A DNA stretch of 64,000 nt from Nodosilinea sp. FACHB-131 (GTDB taxonomy: Bacteria; Cyanobacteriota; Cyanobacteriia; Phormidesmidales; Phormidesmidaceae): contig NZ_JACJOF010000037.1 of the NCBI RefSeq assembly GCF_014695395.1, positions 24,686 through 88,685 on the forward strand, read 5' to 3'. The notes beneath the pieces were generated by a model. The model did no database searches. It worked only from the letters and a program-made list of their open reading frames with translations, and was not told the origin of the DNA. Of the stretch, positions 17,520 to 26,749 are shown piece by piece; the stretch's first letter is position 1, and every line of letters begins with the position of its first letter. A program made the translations under genes and the position numbers.

Positions 17520-18080
17520 CTAACCGATACGCAGCAGTTCCACATCAAAGAGCAGGGTGGCGTTGGGAGGAATCACCCCCCCAGCGCCCCGGCTGCCATA
17601 ACCCAGCTCTGAAGGAATTACCAGCTTGCGCTGACCGCCCACCCGCATGGTGCCAACTCCTTCATCCCAGCCTTTGATTACCTGGCCCACCCCAATTTGA
17701 AAGGTGAAAGGGCGACCGCGATCGCGGGAACTGTCAAATTTAGTCCCGTTTTCGAGAGTACCGGTGTAGTGCACCGTAACCCGCTGCCCCGGCTGGGGCA
17801 TAGCCCCTGTCCCTTCGACAACGTCAACGTACTGTAGGCCAGAATCAGTAGTTACTAAAGTCTCTTCGGGCATCATAGTCGAGGCATCCTCATTGGCAGG
17901 AACTAGGTCAGCAGCAGCCTGGGCAAGTTGGGCGACGGGCTCAGCTATGACCGCTTCGACCACCTGAGGGGTGTCCAAATTTGCGGCCATGGCCTCGGGT
18001 TGGGGGCTGGTAAATTGAGCTACCAGCAGCACCACGCAGCAGGCCGCCAAAATTCCTAAGCTAATCAAAATTTCTCGCAC
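17520..18080 (-). CDS. FKBP-type peptidyl-prolyl isomerase, exported
   Basis: 186 aa. An N-terminal hydrophobic segment (residues ~4-24, [18 protein letters not shown]) acts as signal peptide or anchor and suggests a periplasmic or thylakoid-lumen location. A ~60-residue acidic linker leads to a complete FKBP domain (~80-186): [73 protein letters not shown]. Active-site aromatic and Asp positions look intact. It is convergent with the N-acetyltransferase gene, 29 bp apart. Confidence 0.95.
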   Translation of the reverse strand: MREILISLGILAACCVVLLVAQFTSPQPEAMAANLDTPQVVEAVIAEPVAQLAQAAADLVPANEDASTMMPEETLVTTDSGLQYVDVVEGTGAMPQPGQRVTVHYTGTLENGTKFDSSRDRGRPFTFQIGVGQVIKGWDEGVGTMRVGGQRKLVIPSELGYGSRGAGGVIPPNATLLFDVELLRIG

Positions 18081-18164
18081 GGCGTATCTCCCATTGCAGC
18101 TTGAGCTTTACCGATCATATCGCCTCCAGCCACCCTAAGGGAAACCATCCGCCGCCTCACTCCC

Positions 18165-18914
18165 TTACCCAAACCGGTACCCAAACCCCCGCAGCGTCGT
18201 TACATACTGCGGGTGTGCTGGGTCGTGCTCAATTTTTTCTCGCAGCCAGCGAATGTGCACATCTACGGTTTTGCGATCGCCCACAAAATCGGCTCCCCAC
18301 ACGGTCTGAATCAGCTCTTCCCGCGACCAGACCCGGTTAGGGCTCTGCATAAACAGCTCTAAAATGCGAAACTCCTTAGGCGATAGATTCACCTCTTGCC
18401 CCGCCACCAGCACCCTAAACTCCGTAGCGTGGAGCACGATATCGCGGTAGGTCAAAGTAGCTTTGTCAGGCTGCGCCGCTGACCACTGGTATCGCCGCAA
18501 CAGGGCGCGACAGCGGGCAATGAGTTCGCGCATGCCAAAGGGCTTGGGCAAGTAGTCGTCGGCACCCACCTCCAGACCCACTACCCGATCCATTTCGGTT
18601 CCCTTGGCACTCAAAATCAGAATCGGCATATCCAGATTGTGGTGGCGCATCATCCGACAGATGTCGAGCCCGTTAACGCCGGGCAGCATGAGGTCAACAA
18701 TGGCCAAATCAATGTCTAGGCCAGCGAAACCATCTCCAGCTGGTGGAAACATTAGCTCTAGGGCGCGGTGGCCCGACTCGGCGGTGACCACCTGATAGCC
18801 CTGCTCCGTCAGCGCCAGGGCCACGGTTTCGCGGATCAGGTCTTCGTCGTCAATAATTAAAATGCGCTCTTGCACCGTCGACAACGACGCTCGACCAGGG
18901 GAGATTTTTTGCAC
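18165..18914 (-). CDS. OmpR/PhoB-family response regulator
   Basis: 249 aa. The receiver domain (~17-135) has the acidic pair IIDDED, the phosphoacceptor Asp in AIVDLMLPGVNG and Lys in LPKPF. The winged-helix DNA-binding domain (~150-248) has LSPKEFRILELFMQ, SREELIQTVWG and VDVHIRWLREKIE...VTTLRGFGYRF. The start could be a few codons downstream of the extended N-terminus. The degenerate kinase gene upstream (19138-20529) is on the same strand, but 220 bp separates them, so pairing is uncertain. Cyanobacterial relatives control photosynthesis, phosphate and stress genes; I cannot name the orthologue. Confidence 0.92.
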   Translation of the reverse strand: MQKISPGRASLSTVQERILIIDDEDLIRETVALALTEQGYQVVTAESGHRALELMFPPAGDGFAGLDIDLAIVDLMLPGVNGLDICRMMRHHNLDMPILILSAKGTEMDRVVGLEVGADDYLPKPFGMRELIARCRALLRRYQWSAAQPDKATLTYRDIVLHATEFRVLVAGQEVNLSPKEFRILELFMQSPNRVWSREELIQTVWGADFVGDRKTVDVHIRWLREKIEHDPAHPQYVTTLRGFGYRFG

Positions 18915-19137
18915 AGCACAGCCAGCCTAACGGAGCGTGAACAGACGCAGGCAGACTGGGAACCACGGTCGATCACCTCCCATAGAGACTAGCTCGTAAC
19001 CCAGGGAGTGCTCGTCAACCGTGGCGTTTACCCGTCGCCCAGTTAGCGGCTCGGCGTCTGCACCACTTCGCTATCGTGTCGGACTTAGCTTAAGGAAACG
19101 TCGGATTTTGGTTAAGCTTGCGTAAACTCGCCCCTGT

Positions 19138-20529
19138 CTACCGTTGACAGGCGACCCCAGTCGCAGCCGGGTACCCCAACTCTGACTGCGCTTTGGTACT
19201 CTCTAACCCTGGCAACAGCACCATCAGCCGACAGTCGCTATCCCCATTTCCCTGGATGACCAGCTGTCCGCCGTGGCGCTGCACCAGGTGCTGACCCAGT
19301 AAGATGCCGAGCAGAGAGCGAGGGGGTTGACGAGTCACTGGCGAAGCTTGGAGTACGGTCACTACTTCCTGGGGTAGCCCCTCCCCTAGCCAAGGATTAG
19401 ATAGCCACAGGGCCAGGGCCAGGGTCTTGCCCCGCCGACAGGCATGAATGCGTAGAGCACCGTTTTCCCCGGCCACCTGCATGATGCTGAAGGCTAGGTG
19501 ATATAAGATTTGCTTGACCACGCGCTGGTCCAGAATCCACTGGCTTTCGCCGGGTTCTACAGAGAGACTGAGGGTTTGGGCGCTGGCTTCGGCCAGGGGG
19601 GCCAGGGTTGTCAACACCTGCTGACCCAGGGCTTCAATATCAACAGCGGTCGGCACCAGGTCGAAGCGTTCGGTCTCTAGTGGGTTGAGGTCGATGAGTT
19701 CTTCTACCAGAGCCATCAGAATCTGGCTGCTACGGTGCACAATGTCAGTGTATTCCCGTTGTTTGGGGGTGAGGGGGCCATAGATTTCTCGGCTGAGCAT
19801 GGTGGTCATGCCGAGCACCGTGGTCAGGGGGCTGCGTAGCTCCTGGGTGAGCTGGCTAATCAGGTTGAGGTGCACCCGATCCACCAGAGATTCTAAGGGA
19901 GCCTGAGGGGCAGGAATCAGGTAGGTGGCTCGATGGCGTTCGTACTCGCTCATGCCCCAGCGAGCCGCCATGGCTAGAAACCCCAGCTCTTGGGCGGTGA
20001 ACGCTCTCGGCTGCACATCCATGACGGCTAGGGTGCCGATGCAGGTGCCCTGACCAGTCATAAGCGGGACTCCGCCATAGGCTCTAATGCCGTAGGCCAT
20101 GGCTAAATTGCCTTGAGCCAGGACTGGGTTTTCAAGTGTGTCGGTCACCAGCAGGGGTTGCTCGCTATCGAGAATGTAGACCCCAAACCCCTCCACGAGG
20201 GAAAGCTGACGCTGCTGCGATAGGGGGTTGCCTACTCCTAGGGATGACAGTCCATGGGCGGCTCGCACGTACTCGGTTTGGCTGTCGGCCAAGGTGACCA
20301 CAGCGATGGGTACACCAAGGAAGCGAGCCGCCATTTGAACGGCTTCTTCCCAGGCTGGGATGCTGCTGGGTGAACTGAGCTCAAGGGTCGCGATCGCCTG
20401 GCTGCGCCGCTGCTGGCGCTCAACCCAGGACAGACCTTGGAGAGAACAACAGGGCCAGATTTGCGGGGGAATGGCCGCTTCATTCGCCGCTTTACCCTCG
20501 GGCACCACTGGAAACACAGAAACGCTCAT
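19138..20529 (-). CDS. GAF-domain sensor kinase homologue lacking the phosphoacceptor histidine
   Basis: About 463 aa from the ATG at 20529 (a GTG at 20556 would add nine). A GAF domain (~60-195) is followed by a dimerisation (HisKA-like) helix pair and a degenerate HATPase region. At the phosphorylation site the sequence is LTQELRSPLTTVLG, with Gln where HisKA has His. The ATP-binding N box is also unrecognisable (ILYHLAFSIMQ), although LLGILLGQHLVQRHGG resembles the G2 region. I recall related cyanobacterial proteins with TELRTPLT at this point, so a non-catalytic sensor may be a family trait. It probably works by binding partners rather than by phosphotransfer. Confidence 0.8.
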   Translation of the reverse strand: MSVSVFPVVPEGKAANEAAIPPQIWPCCSLQGLSWVERQQRRSQAIATLELSSPSSIPAWEEAVQMAARFLGVPIAVVTLADSQTEYVRAAHGLSSLGVGNPLSQQRQLSLVEGFGVYILDSEQPLLVTDTLENPVLAQGNLAMAYGIRAYGGVPLMTGQGTCIGTLAVMDVQPRAFTAQELGFLAMAARWGMSEYERHRATYLIPAPQAPLESLVDRVHLNLISQLTQELRSPLTTVLGMTTMLSREIYGPLTPKQREYTDIVHRSSQILMALVEELIDLNPLETERFDLVPTAVDIEALGQQVLTTLAPLAEASAQTLSLSVEPGESQWILDQRVVKQILYHLAFSIMQVAGENGALRIHACRRGKTLALALWLSNPWLGEGLPQEVVTVLQASPVTRQPPRSLLGILLGQHLVQRHGGQLVIQGNGDSDCRLMVLLPGLESTKAQSELGYPAATGVACQR

Positions 20530-20673
20530 GGCCAAGCCCAACCCCTGATGAAACACAGGCTTAGCATGCCCGTGGGGGATGGCTGAAGTAACGGTAGATG
20601 GGGGCAGACGGTATCTTTACGTACCGTTGGTGGGTTCTGGGTACAGGCGCTGGTGCTGAGATTGCGATCGGAC

Positions 20674-21720
20674 TCAGTCTTGAGGTACGGCAAAGACAGT
20701 CGTGGCAGCGGCTGCCGCTGCCGCTGCTTTGGCCTGGTCAAGCAGATCCCAAATCTGCTGTAGCATGGGGCCTAAACCCGTGCCGGCTACGGCCGAAATG
20801 CCATATACCGGCCCCGGCACCAGCGTTTCGAACTGATGGATCAGCTCGGCTAGGGCTTCAGGGGTGAGGGCATCGACTTTGTTGAGGGCCAAAACTTGGG
20901 GGCGATCGCTTAGGTCGCGTCCGTAGGCCGCAAGCTCCTGCTGGATGGTGTGGAAGTTCTCCACCGGCTGCTCGGCGGTAGCGTCGACTACATGCAGCAG
21001 CAGTCGAGTGCGCTCAATGTGGCGCAAAAACTCATGGCCTAGCCCTAACCCCTGGTGTGCCCCTTCAATAAGGCCGGGGATGTCGGCAAACACGGTGCCG
21101 TCGCCCGAGGGCCGGCGCACCACCCCCAAATTGGGAATGAGAGTCGTAAACGGATAGTCGGCAATTTTGGGCCGCGCCGCCGACAGGGCTGAAATTAGGG
21201 TTGACTTGCCCGCGTTGGGTAAGCCGACAATGCCGACCTCGGCCAGCAGCTTAAGCTCTAGGCGCAACCGCCGCTCTTCACCCGGCAATCCAGGCAGGGC
21301 GTGCTCTGGGGCGCGGTTGCGGTTGCTGAGAAAGTGGCGGTTTCCCAGTCCACCCTTGCCGCCCTGGGCCACGCAGAGGAGCTGGCCAGGCTCGACTAAA
21401 TCACCCATCAGCTGATCAGTGGCCACATCGTAGATAGCGGTGCCGCAGGGAACATCGAGGTATAGATCGACTCCGGCGGCACCGGTCATGTTTTTGGGGC
21501 CACCCCGCTGACCATCGTCGGCCTTAAAGCGGTGGGCGTAGCGAAAATCGAGTAGGGTTTGAAGCTGCTGGGTAGCCCGCAGGTAGATTGAGCCACCGGG
21601 GCCACCGTTGCCCCCCGCTGGCCCGCCAGCGGGAACGTACTTCTCGCGCCGAAAGGCGACGGTGCCATCGCCGCCGTCGCCAGCAATTACTTCAACTTCA
21701 GCCTGATCAATAAACTGCAT
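20674..21720 (-). CDS. obg: GTPase Obg/CgtA, ribosome assembly
   Basis: 348 aa. The glycine-rich Obg fold (1-158, with [19 protein letters not shown] and GGNGGPGG) is followed by a G domain: [39 protein letters not shown] and SAVAG. The protein acts in 50S maturation and stress response. The optional C-terminal OCT domain is absent, replaced by a short tail with a run of nine alanines. The start codon shares one base with the stop of the upstream DUF4168 gene, so translation is probably coupled. Confidence 0.95.
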   Translation of the reverse strand: MQFIDQAEVEVIAGDGGDGTVAFRREKYVPAGGPAGGNGGPGGSIYLRATQQLQTLLDFRYAHRFKADDGQRGGPKNMTGAAGVDLYLDVPCGTAIYDVATDQLMGDLVEPGQLLCVAQGGKGGLGNRHFLSNRNRAPEHALPGLPGEERRLRLELKLLAEVGIVGLPNAGKSTLISALSAARPKIADYPFTTLIPNLGVVRRPSGDGTVFADIPGLIEGAHQGLGLGHEFLRHIERTRLLLHVVDATAEQPVENFHTIQQELAAYGRDLSDRPQVLALNKVDALTPEALAELIHQFETLVPGPVYGISAVAGTGLGPMLQQIWDLLDQAKAAAAAAAATTVFAVPQD

Positions 21721-22247
21721 TATTCAGTGCCGTTGGCAGATTGTTGCTGGAGCTGTACCATCGCTGCCCGAATTTGCTCGGCCAGGGCTGGGTCTTGGGG
21801 ATAGGCGGCCGTGATTCTGTTGAAGTCCTCCGTCGTGATCCCGTTGGACTGCACGATGGTCCTGGCCTGGTTGCAGTAATTGACGATGATAGTGCGCACG
21901 TCACTGCGCAGGCTGCGGGGCAGCTGGTTGAGATTGGCGGCGCCTTTGCAGGACAAATCGATGCTGCTGATGTCGTGGCTGGTGCCGGTTAGCAAGGTCT
22001 TGATTTGGCTTAAGGCCTCGTTGCGTGGGGCCTCCATCTCAAGCACCGAGGCGGCGTAGCCCGTTATATCGTCAGACGAAACCGAACCGTTTTGGGCCCA
22101 AGCGGCGCTTCCCAAGGTGACGTTGCCCGTGGCCATGGGAATAGAAACGCCTGCGCCACCGGCTAGCACAGTTAAGCTGGCGATCGCAGCGGCCAAGACC
22201 AGGGTGCGACGGTGAACAGATAAAGGGTAAGTCAATAAGTGAATCAT
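21720..22247 (-). CDS. DUF4168 exported protein
   Basis: About 175 aa from the ATG at 22247, which has AGGAG ten bases upstream; an upstream alternative start at 22301 adds 18 residues that do not look like a leader. A signal peptide (hydrophobic core [16 protein letters not shown], Ala-X-Ala cleavage near SAAWAQ) is followed by a DUF4168-like helical domain ([19 protein letters not shown]..., [22 protein letters not shown]). The role is unknown. The stop overlaps the obg start by one base (TAATG), an unusual coupling of an exported protein with a ribosome-assembly GTPase. Confidence 0.8.
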   Translation of the reverse strand: MIHLLTYPLSVHRRTLVLAAAIASLTVLAGGAGVSIPMATGNVTLGSAAWAQNGSVSSDDITGYAASVLEMEAPRNEALSQIKTLLTGTSHDISSIDLSCKGAANLNQLPRSLRSDVRTIIVNYCNQARTIVQSNGITTEDFNRITAAYPQDPALAEQIRAAMVQLQQQSANGTE

Positions 22248-22413
22248 TATGGGTATATCTCCTGTGCTGGTATCAACCAGAATGGCCCTGTGCTCCAACA
22301 AAAAAGAAGGCTTTTAAAGTAAGACTCTTTTTGGGTAAACGCCACCCTCGGCGCGATCGCTCGAATCTCACAGCCCAGACGGGACAGCGCCCCTGTGAGT
22401 TCCAGCGGTGAGG

Positions 22414-23400
22414 CTAGGCACCACCGGGCCTAAACAACCGACAAAGTTCTATCACTTTTGTGTGTAGAGTAGCGCGTTCATCCCGGCCCTGCTTTAGATC
22501 AGACTCTAATTCTAGTAGCAAAGGCAAACTCCGTTGCAATTGGGTGAGACTCAGCGATCGCACCTCCTGTTTTAAGAAGTAAATTCGCTTGGGATTAGCG
22601 ATCTCTGCCGCCGCCGCCACCTCGGCATCGCTGGCTACCCCGACTAAGGCCTTAAGCCACAGCCAGAGCCGAAACTGGCTGACCAGGGTGGCCACAATGC
22701 GAAGGGCGGGCTCGTTGCGATCGAGCAGGTCATTAACTAACCCCAGGGCAGTAGAGGTATCGCCCTGCTTAATGACCTGAGCTAGCTTGAGGCTGGTCTG
22801 GGTTGACACCGTCACCAGCTCTGCGGCCACTGCGGGGGGAATGGGCTGTGGGTTTGCCCCCCAGTAAAGGGCCAGCTTTTCCAACTCTAAATGAAGTTGG
22901 CGGGTGTCGTTGCCCACTGCTTCTGTTAGCAGATCGAGGGTGCCAGACTCCAGACTCATACCCCGCTCCTGGGCCACGGCGGCGACTTGCTGGCGAATTT
23001 GATCGGTTTTCCAAGGGGGAATGGTGGCAAACTCGCGCACCTCACCCCAGGTTTTAAAGAGTTTCGTGAATTTGGCCCGGCCATCGGGCTTAGCGGTGCT
23101 GGTTAGTAACAGCACCGAAGTGTCGGGCAGCTGGGGTAGAGTGCGCTCAAACTCGGCCAGAATAGCGTCTGAGCAGCGTTGCCCCAAGTTGGTATTCGTT
23201 AGCCACACCAGCCGTTGACCCTCACCAAAGGGAGGCGTCATAGCCTGGTTGAGGGCTTGAGACGGGCCGTTGGCGACCTCTGCTGGCACCACATCGTAAT
23301 TAAAGCTGGCCCAGGCCTCGTTCAGGGTGCGCTGGCGCAGGGTTTGGACGGCCTTTTGGAGGGCAAAGTCGTCGTCGCCCCAGAAGTAGTAGGCGGGCAT
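22414..23400 (-). CDS. holA: DNA polymerase III delta subunit
   Basis: 328 aa. It is the clamp-opening subunit of the replicative clamp loader. The family opening is recognisable (YYFWGDDDFALQKAVQTL), followed by the AAA-like domain, the NDTRQLHLELEKLALY helix and the C-terminal collar region (LIKQGDTSTALGLVNDLLDRNEPALRIVATLVSQFR-type sequence, LKQEVRSLSL). Length and order are normal. It transcribes away from the cobH operon. Confidence 0.92.
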   Translation of the reverse strand: MPAYYFWGDDDFALQKAVQTLRQRTLNEAWASFNYDVVPAEVANGPSQALNQAMTPPFGEGQRLVWLTNTNLGQRCSDAILAEFERTLPQLPDTSVLLLTSTAKPDGRAKFTKLFKTWGEVREFATIPPWKTDQIRQQVAAVAQERGMSLESGTLDLLTEAVGNDTRQLHLELEKLALYWGANPQPIPPAVAAELVTVSTQTSLKLAQVIKQGDTSTALGLVNDLLDRNEPALRIVATLVSQFRLWLWLKALVGVASDAEVAAAAEIANPKRIYFLKQEVRSLSLTQLQRSLPLLLELESDLKQGRDERATLHTKVIELCRLFRPGGA

Positions 23401-23401
23401 G

Positions 23402-23460
23402 GGAGGGTGAGTGGATGAGTGGATGGGTGGGTGCGTAGATGAGTAAGTGGAGGAAGATGG
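23402..23460. repeat. GTGGATGAG-type low-complexity spacer repeat
   Basis: Imperfect repeats of GTGGATGAG, GTGGATGGG and GTAGATGAG run from just upstream of holA into the holA-cobH divergent spacer. Simple sequence of this kind is common between cyanobacterial genes and may be a replication-slippage product. Confidence 0.5.
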
Positions 23461-23542
23461 GGACGGTGAGGGAGTGGGGTGTGGGATGATGGCGTCTGAG
23501 ATTGGGATGGTTTGTTGGGGCTAGGGGTTATTTAGGGATTTT

Positions 23543-24160
23543 ATGGTGCAGCTGTGGCAGAGCCCTATCTTAGAAGAAAGTTTTGCGCTGATTGACCGAG
23601 AAGTGGGCGAGCATGGGTTTGCTCCGGCGGAGTACGCGGTGGTGCGGCGCGTCATTCACAGTACCGCTGATTTTGAGTTTAAGGAGTTAGTCAGGTTTAG
23701 CGAGGAGGCGATCGCAACGGCGACCCAACATCTCTCAAAAGGCGGCCCAATTATTGTAGATGTGACGATGGTGCGCCAGGGGGTAGTGAGCATGGTCGAG
23801 CGCACGTTTCAAAATCCTTTGCTGACAGCCGTGATGGCAGGGGACCCACCAGAGGAGGGCCGTACCCGCACGGAAACCGGGCTGCTGCGGTGTTTGGAGG
23901 AATATCCCAACGCGTTGGTGGTGATCGGCAATGCGCCGACGGCGCTGATGGCGCTCTGCGATCGCATCGCCACCGCCCAGGCCCATCCCGCTTTAGTCAT
24001 CGGTGCTCCGGTCGGCTTTGTGGCGGTCGAAGCCTCAAAACAGCGCCTGGCTCAGACCTCGGTGCCCCAGATTCGAGTGGAGGGCCGCAAAGGGGGGTCG
24101 CCTGTAGCTGCGGCCATTCTCAATGCCCTGCTGGTGCTGGCCTGGGAGCAGCGGCCATGA
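23543..24160 (+). CDS. cobH: Precorrin-8X methylmutase
   Basis: 205 aa. It moves the C11 methyl to C12 to form hydrogenobyrinate/cobyrinate in B12 synthesis. The family signature is visible: RRVIHSTADFEF, VDVTMVRQGV (with an active-site region His in RVIHST), and the C-terminal GNAPTALMAL then APVGFVAVEASKQRL and the GGSPVAAAILNALL helix. The stop overlaps the start of cobL (ATGA), so the two are translationally coupled. Confidence 0.95.
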   Translation: MVQLWQSPILEESFALIDREVGEHGFAPAEYAVVRRVIHSTADFEFKELVRFSEEAIATATQHLSKGGPIIVDVTMVRQGVVSMVERTFQNPLLTAVMAGDPPEEGRTRTETGLLRCLEEYPNALVVIGNAPTALMALCDRIATAQAHPALVIGAPVGFVAVEASKQRLAQTSVPQIRVEGRKGGSPVAAAILNALLVLAWEQRP

Positions 24161-25413
24161 CCCCAATTCAGGTAGTGGGGGTAGGGTTAGATGGCCGAGA
24201 GGGGCTATCGCCCAAACTGCTGCAAATCATTGACCAAGCGGCGGTGCTGGTTGGCAGCCCCCGACATCTCAGCTACTTTCCCGACGGGTTGGCAGAAACC
24301 TGGGTCTTAGGAGATCTAAAGGCAACTCTCGATCGCCTCCGTCAGTGGCTAGACACTGCTAAACCTGGTATTGCCGTGGTTTTGGCCTCTGGCGACCCGC
24401 TCTTTTTTGGCCTGGGGCGGTTGCTGCTCGACCACTTACCCGCTGAGAGCTTAACCTTTCACCCCCACCTCAGTGCGGTGCAGCTGGCCTTTAATCGGCT
24501 CAAACTTCCCTGGCAGGGGGCAACGCTGATTAGTGCCCACGGCCGCTCCACTGAAGAACTCACTACGGCCCTGCGGCGAGGGGATGCGTTGATTGCGGTA
24601 CTCACCGACCCAACCCACAATCCGACTGCCCTCGGTCAGCTGATTCTCACGCTGGGGCTGCCCTATAGCTATCGTCTAGTGGTCTGTGAGAATTTGGGGG
24701 ATGACACTGAAACCATCCACCATTTGACACCTGAAACTACGGCGGGCAAAACCTTCGCGGCTCTCAACGTGGTGGTGCTCCAGCGGCACTGCGAGGAGTG
24801 GCTCGATCCAGAGACCCTGCCGCTGATTGGCCTGCCCGATCGCGCCTTTGCTACCTTCAGCGATCGCCCCGGCCTAATCACCAAGCGCGACATTCGTATT
24901 CAAATTTTGGCTGACCTAGACCCAAGGCCAGGGCAGACTATTTGGGATATTGGGGCCGGTACCGGTTCCGTCAGCGTTGAAATCAACCGTCTCTGCCCCA
25001 CAGCCCAGGTCTATGCCATTGAGAAAACCGCCGCCGGCCACGGCTTAATTCAGCAAAACCAGCGTCGTCTGGGTAACGCCAACCTGCACCCGATCTATGG
25101 AACTGCCCCTGAGGCCTTGGCGGCCCTGCCCGACCCCGATCGCATCTTTGTTGGCGGCAGCGGCGGCCACTTGGCTGAAATTCTTGATCAATGTGCCCAG
25201 CGCCTCCGCCCCCAGGGCCGCATTGTCCTGGCCTTGGCGACCCTAGAGCACATCAGCACGGTGCTGGCCTGGGCCAGCGGCAGCGCAGCCGGTCGAACTG
25301 CCTGGCCGATAGAGCTGCGTCAAATTCAGGTGCAGCAGGGGGTTCAAGTCGGGGCATTGACCCGCTGGCAGCCTCTCACCCCTATCACTGTCATTACCCT
25401 GAACCACCCCTAA
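24157..25413 (+). CDS. cobL: Precorrin-6Y C5,15-methyltransferase, decarboxylating (CbiE-CbiT fusion)
   Basis: 418 aa from the ATG that overlaps the cobH stop by 4 nt; a longer reading upstream is only the cobH region in another frame. The N-terminal CbiE half (~1-200, VVGVGLDGREGL, ASGDPLFFGLGR, SAHGR) methylates C5. The C-terminal CbiT half (~230-415) has SAM motif GAGTGSVSVEI and IFVGGSGGHLAEIL, and methylates C15 with decarboxylation. The fused form is usual in cyanobacteria. Together with cobH and cobD it indicates an active corrin pathway, in cyanobacteria usually giving pseudocobalamin. Confidence 0.95.
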   Translation: MTPIQVVGVGLDGREGLSPKLLQIIDQAAVLVGSPRHLSYFPDGLAETWVLGDLKATLDRLRQWLDTAKPGIAVVLASGDPLFFGLGRLLLDHLPAESLTFHPHLSAVQLAFNRLKLPWQGATLISAHGRSTEELTTALRRGDALIAVLTDPTHNPTALGQLILTLGLPYSYRLVVCENLGDDTETIHHLTPETTAGKTFAALNVVVLQRHCEEWLDPETLPLIGLPDRAFATFSDRPGLITKRDIRIQILADLDPRPGQTIWDIGAGTGSVSVEINRLCPTAQVYAIEKTAAGHGLIQQNQRRLGNANLHPIYGTAPEALAALPDPDRIFVGGSGGHLAEILDQCAQRLRPQGRIVLALATLEHISTVLAWASGSAAGRTAWPIELRQIQVQQGVQVGALTRWQPLTPITVITLNHP

Positions 25414-25469
25414 TTATTCCGGCGATGTAGGCACCACCTACCCGTGCATCTCCCTATCCTTCCAACCCT

Positions 25470-26246
25470 TTACCCCAAAGCCCACACCCCTACCCCTGTG
25501 AGCACCAGCAACCCCAGCGGCAGCAGACCCGTGAGCGGCTGATCGGGCAGCCCCACTAGCCAAATTGGGCCATCTTTGCCGGGCTTCAGCAGGGCCAGGG
25601 CATCGATGGCGGCGATCGCAAACACCCACCCGGCATGTAGGCCCCAAGCCAAGCCAAGGCTGCCGCCCTCGGCCCAGCGAGCCAACAGCAACACCGCCCC
25701 CATCACGGCTAACCCCGGCAGCTGAGGCGCTCCAGCGGGGCCATCCCACACTAGGTGAGAAAGGGCAAAAATTAGGCAGACGGCGATCGCCATCAGCCCC
25801 ACCGGCAGCGCTTGCCCCAGCCCATTGACTAGCACGCCGCGAAATACCAGTTCTTCAATCCAGCCTACAAATAGCGCCAGGGGCAGCACTGCGAGCAGCA
25901 CCACTCCTGGCGAAGGACTAGCGATTGTTTGAGCGTCGATGTTGTCGTTGGCCTGGCCCATTGGGGAAAGCTTGGCTCCCCCTGAGGCAACGGGTTGGGC
26001 TGACCGCTGCCACCGCCGCCAGCCCAACCCCACCTGCAATGCCACTAGTAGGGCTACACCGCCAGCGGCTACCCCAAACCCGGCAGCGGCAGCTCTGGCA
26101 AAAGGCCAATCCCAAGCGATGCCGTAGGCTGACCAAGTGCTATCGGCGAGGCGACGATGCACCTCCACCGCTACGGGAGCCAGCAGATATAAAGGCAGCA
26201 GCAGGGGCAGCTTATGCTGTGGGGCAACGGGGTAGGTGAGCGGCAC
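25470..26246 (-). CDS. CPBP-family intramembrane glutamic protease
   Basis: 258 aa with about seven hydrophobic segments. The CPBP/CAAX-like motifs are present: WIEELVFRG (the Glu-Glu pair and Arg), ALSHLVWDG (His) and LHAGWVF (His). Family members cleave membrane substrates or process bacteriocins; in cyanobacteria the substrates are mostly unknown. It is convergent with cobL, 56 bp apart. All active-site positions look intact. Confidence 0.9.
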   Translation of the reverse strand: MPLTYPVAPQHKLPLLLPLYLLAPVAVEVHRRLADSTWSAYGIAWDWPFARAAAAGFGVAAGGVALLVALQVGLGWRRWQRSAQPVASGGAKLSPMGQANDNIDAQTIASPSPGVVLLAVLPLALFVGWIEELVFRGVLVNGLGQALPVGLMAIAVCLIFALSHLVWDGPAGAPQLPGLAVMGAVLLLARWAEGGSLGLAWGLHAGWVFAIAAIDALALLKPGKDGPIWLVGLPDQPLTGLLPLGLLVLTGVGVWALG

Positions 26247-26368
26247 ATGAGCGATGCGCGCAACTAATAAGCAAGCTGGAATCCCTAAGGCTAACCAGCT
26301 TAAAAAAAAACAACTAGATCCGCGATCGCAGACATATTCACCGACGAAATTGCCATAGTAAGCCAGTA

Positions 26369-26749
26369 CTATTCTTCGTCAGAGTCGGCGTCGAGCTGCT
26401 TCAGATGAATGTGCTTGTAGCCCAGCTTAATTTCAAACTCGTCGCCAGACTTCAGGCCCATTTCTTGGGTATAGGTAGCACCAATAACAATCTGACCATT
26501 TTTGTGGACGCTAACCCGATATGTGGGTTCGCGACCGCGGCCATCTTTACTGCTTTCAGGATCAAGGTTAATGCCTTTAGCCTCTAGCAGCGCATCGTAA
26601 AAGCCGGACAGATTGACCCGTACCTGATTGTCTTTGGTCAGGGTGTAGTAGCCACATTCTTTGGCAGTTTCACGCTTCGTTAGGTTAGATAGGTCTTTAA
26701 CCTTTTGGAGCAATGCTTTGCCGGTCAGGGGAGTTGGTTTTTCTGCCAT
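26369..26749 (-). CDS. cyabrB: cyAbrB transcription factor
   Basis: 126 aa. It is the cyanobacterial AbrB type with the DNA-binding AbrB half at the C-terminus (RVSVHKNGQIVIGATYTQEM...GDEFEIKLGYKHIHLKQL) and the cyanobacterium-specific N-terminus (PLTGKALLQKVKDL, KRETAKECGYYT). Members regulate nitrogen, carbon-uptake and hydrogenase genes and bind many sites like a nucleoid protein. Sequence alone does not let me decide between the cyAbrB1 and cyAbrB2 clades. The long non-coding DNA upstream may hold its regulatory region. Confidence 0.95.
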   Translation of the reverse strand: MAEKPTPLTGKALLQKVKDLSNLTKRETAKECGYYTLTKDNQVRVNLSGFYDALLEAKGINLDPESSKDGRGREPTYRVSVHKNGQIVIGATYTQEMGLKSGDEFEIKLGYKHIHLKQLDADSDEE

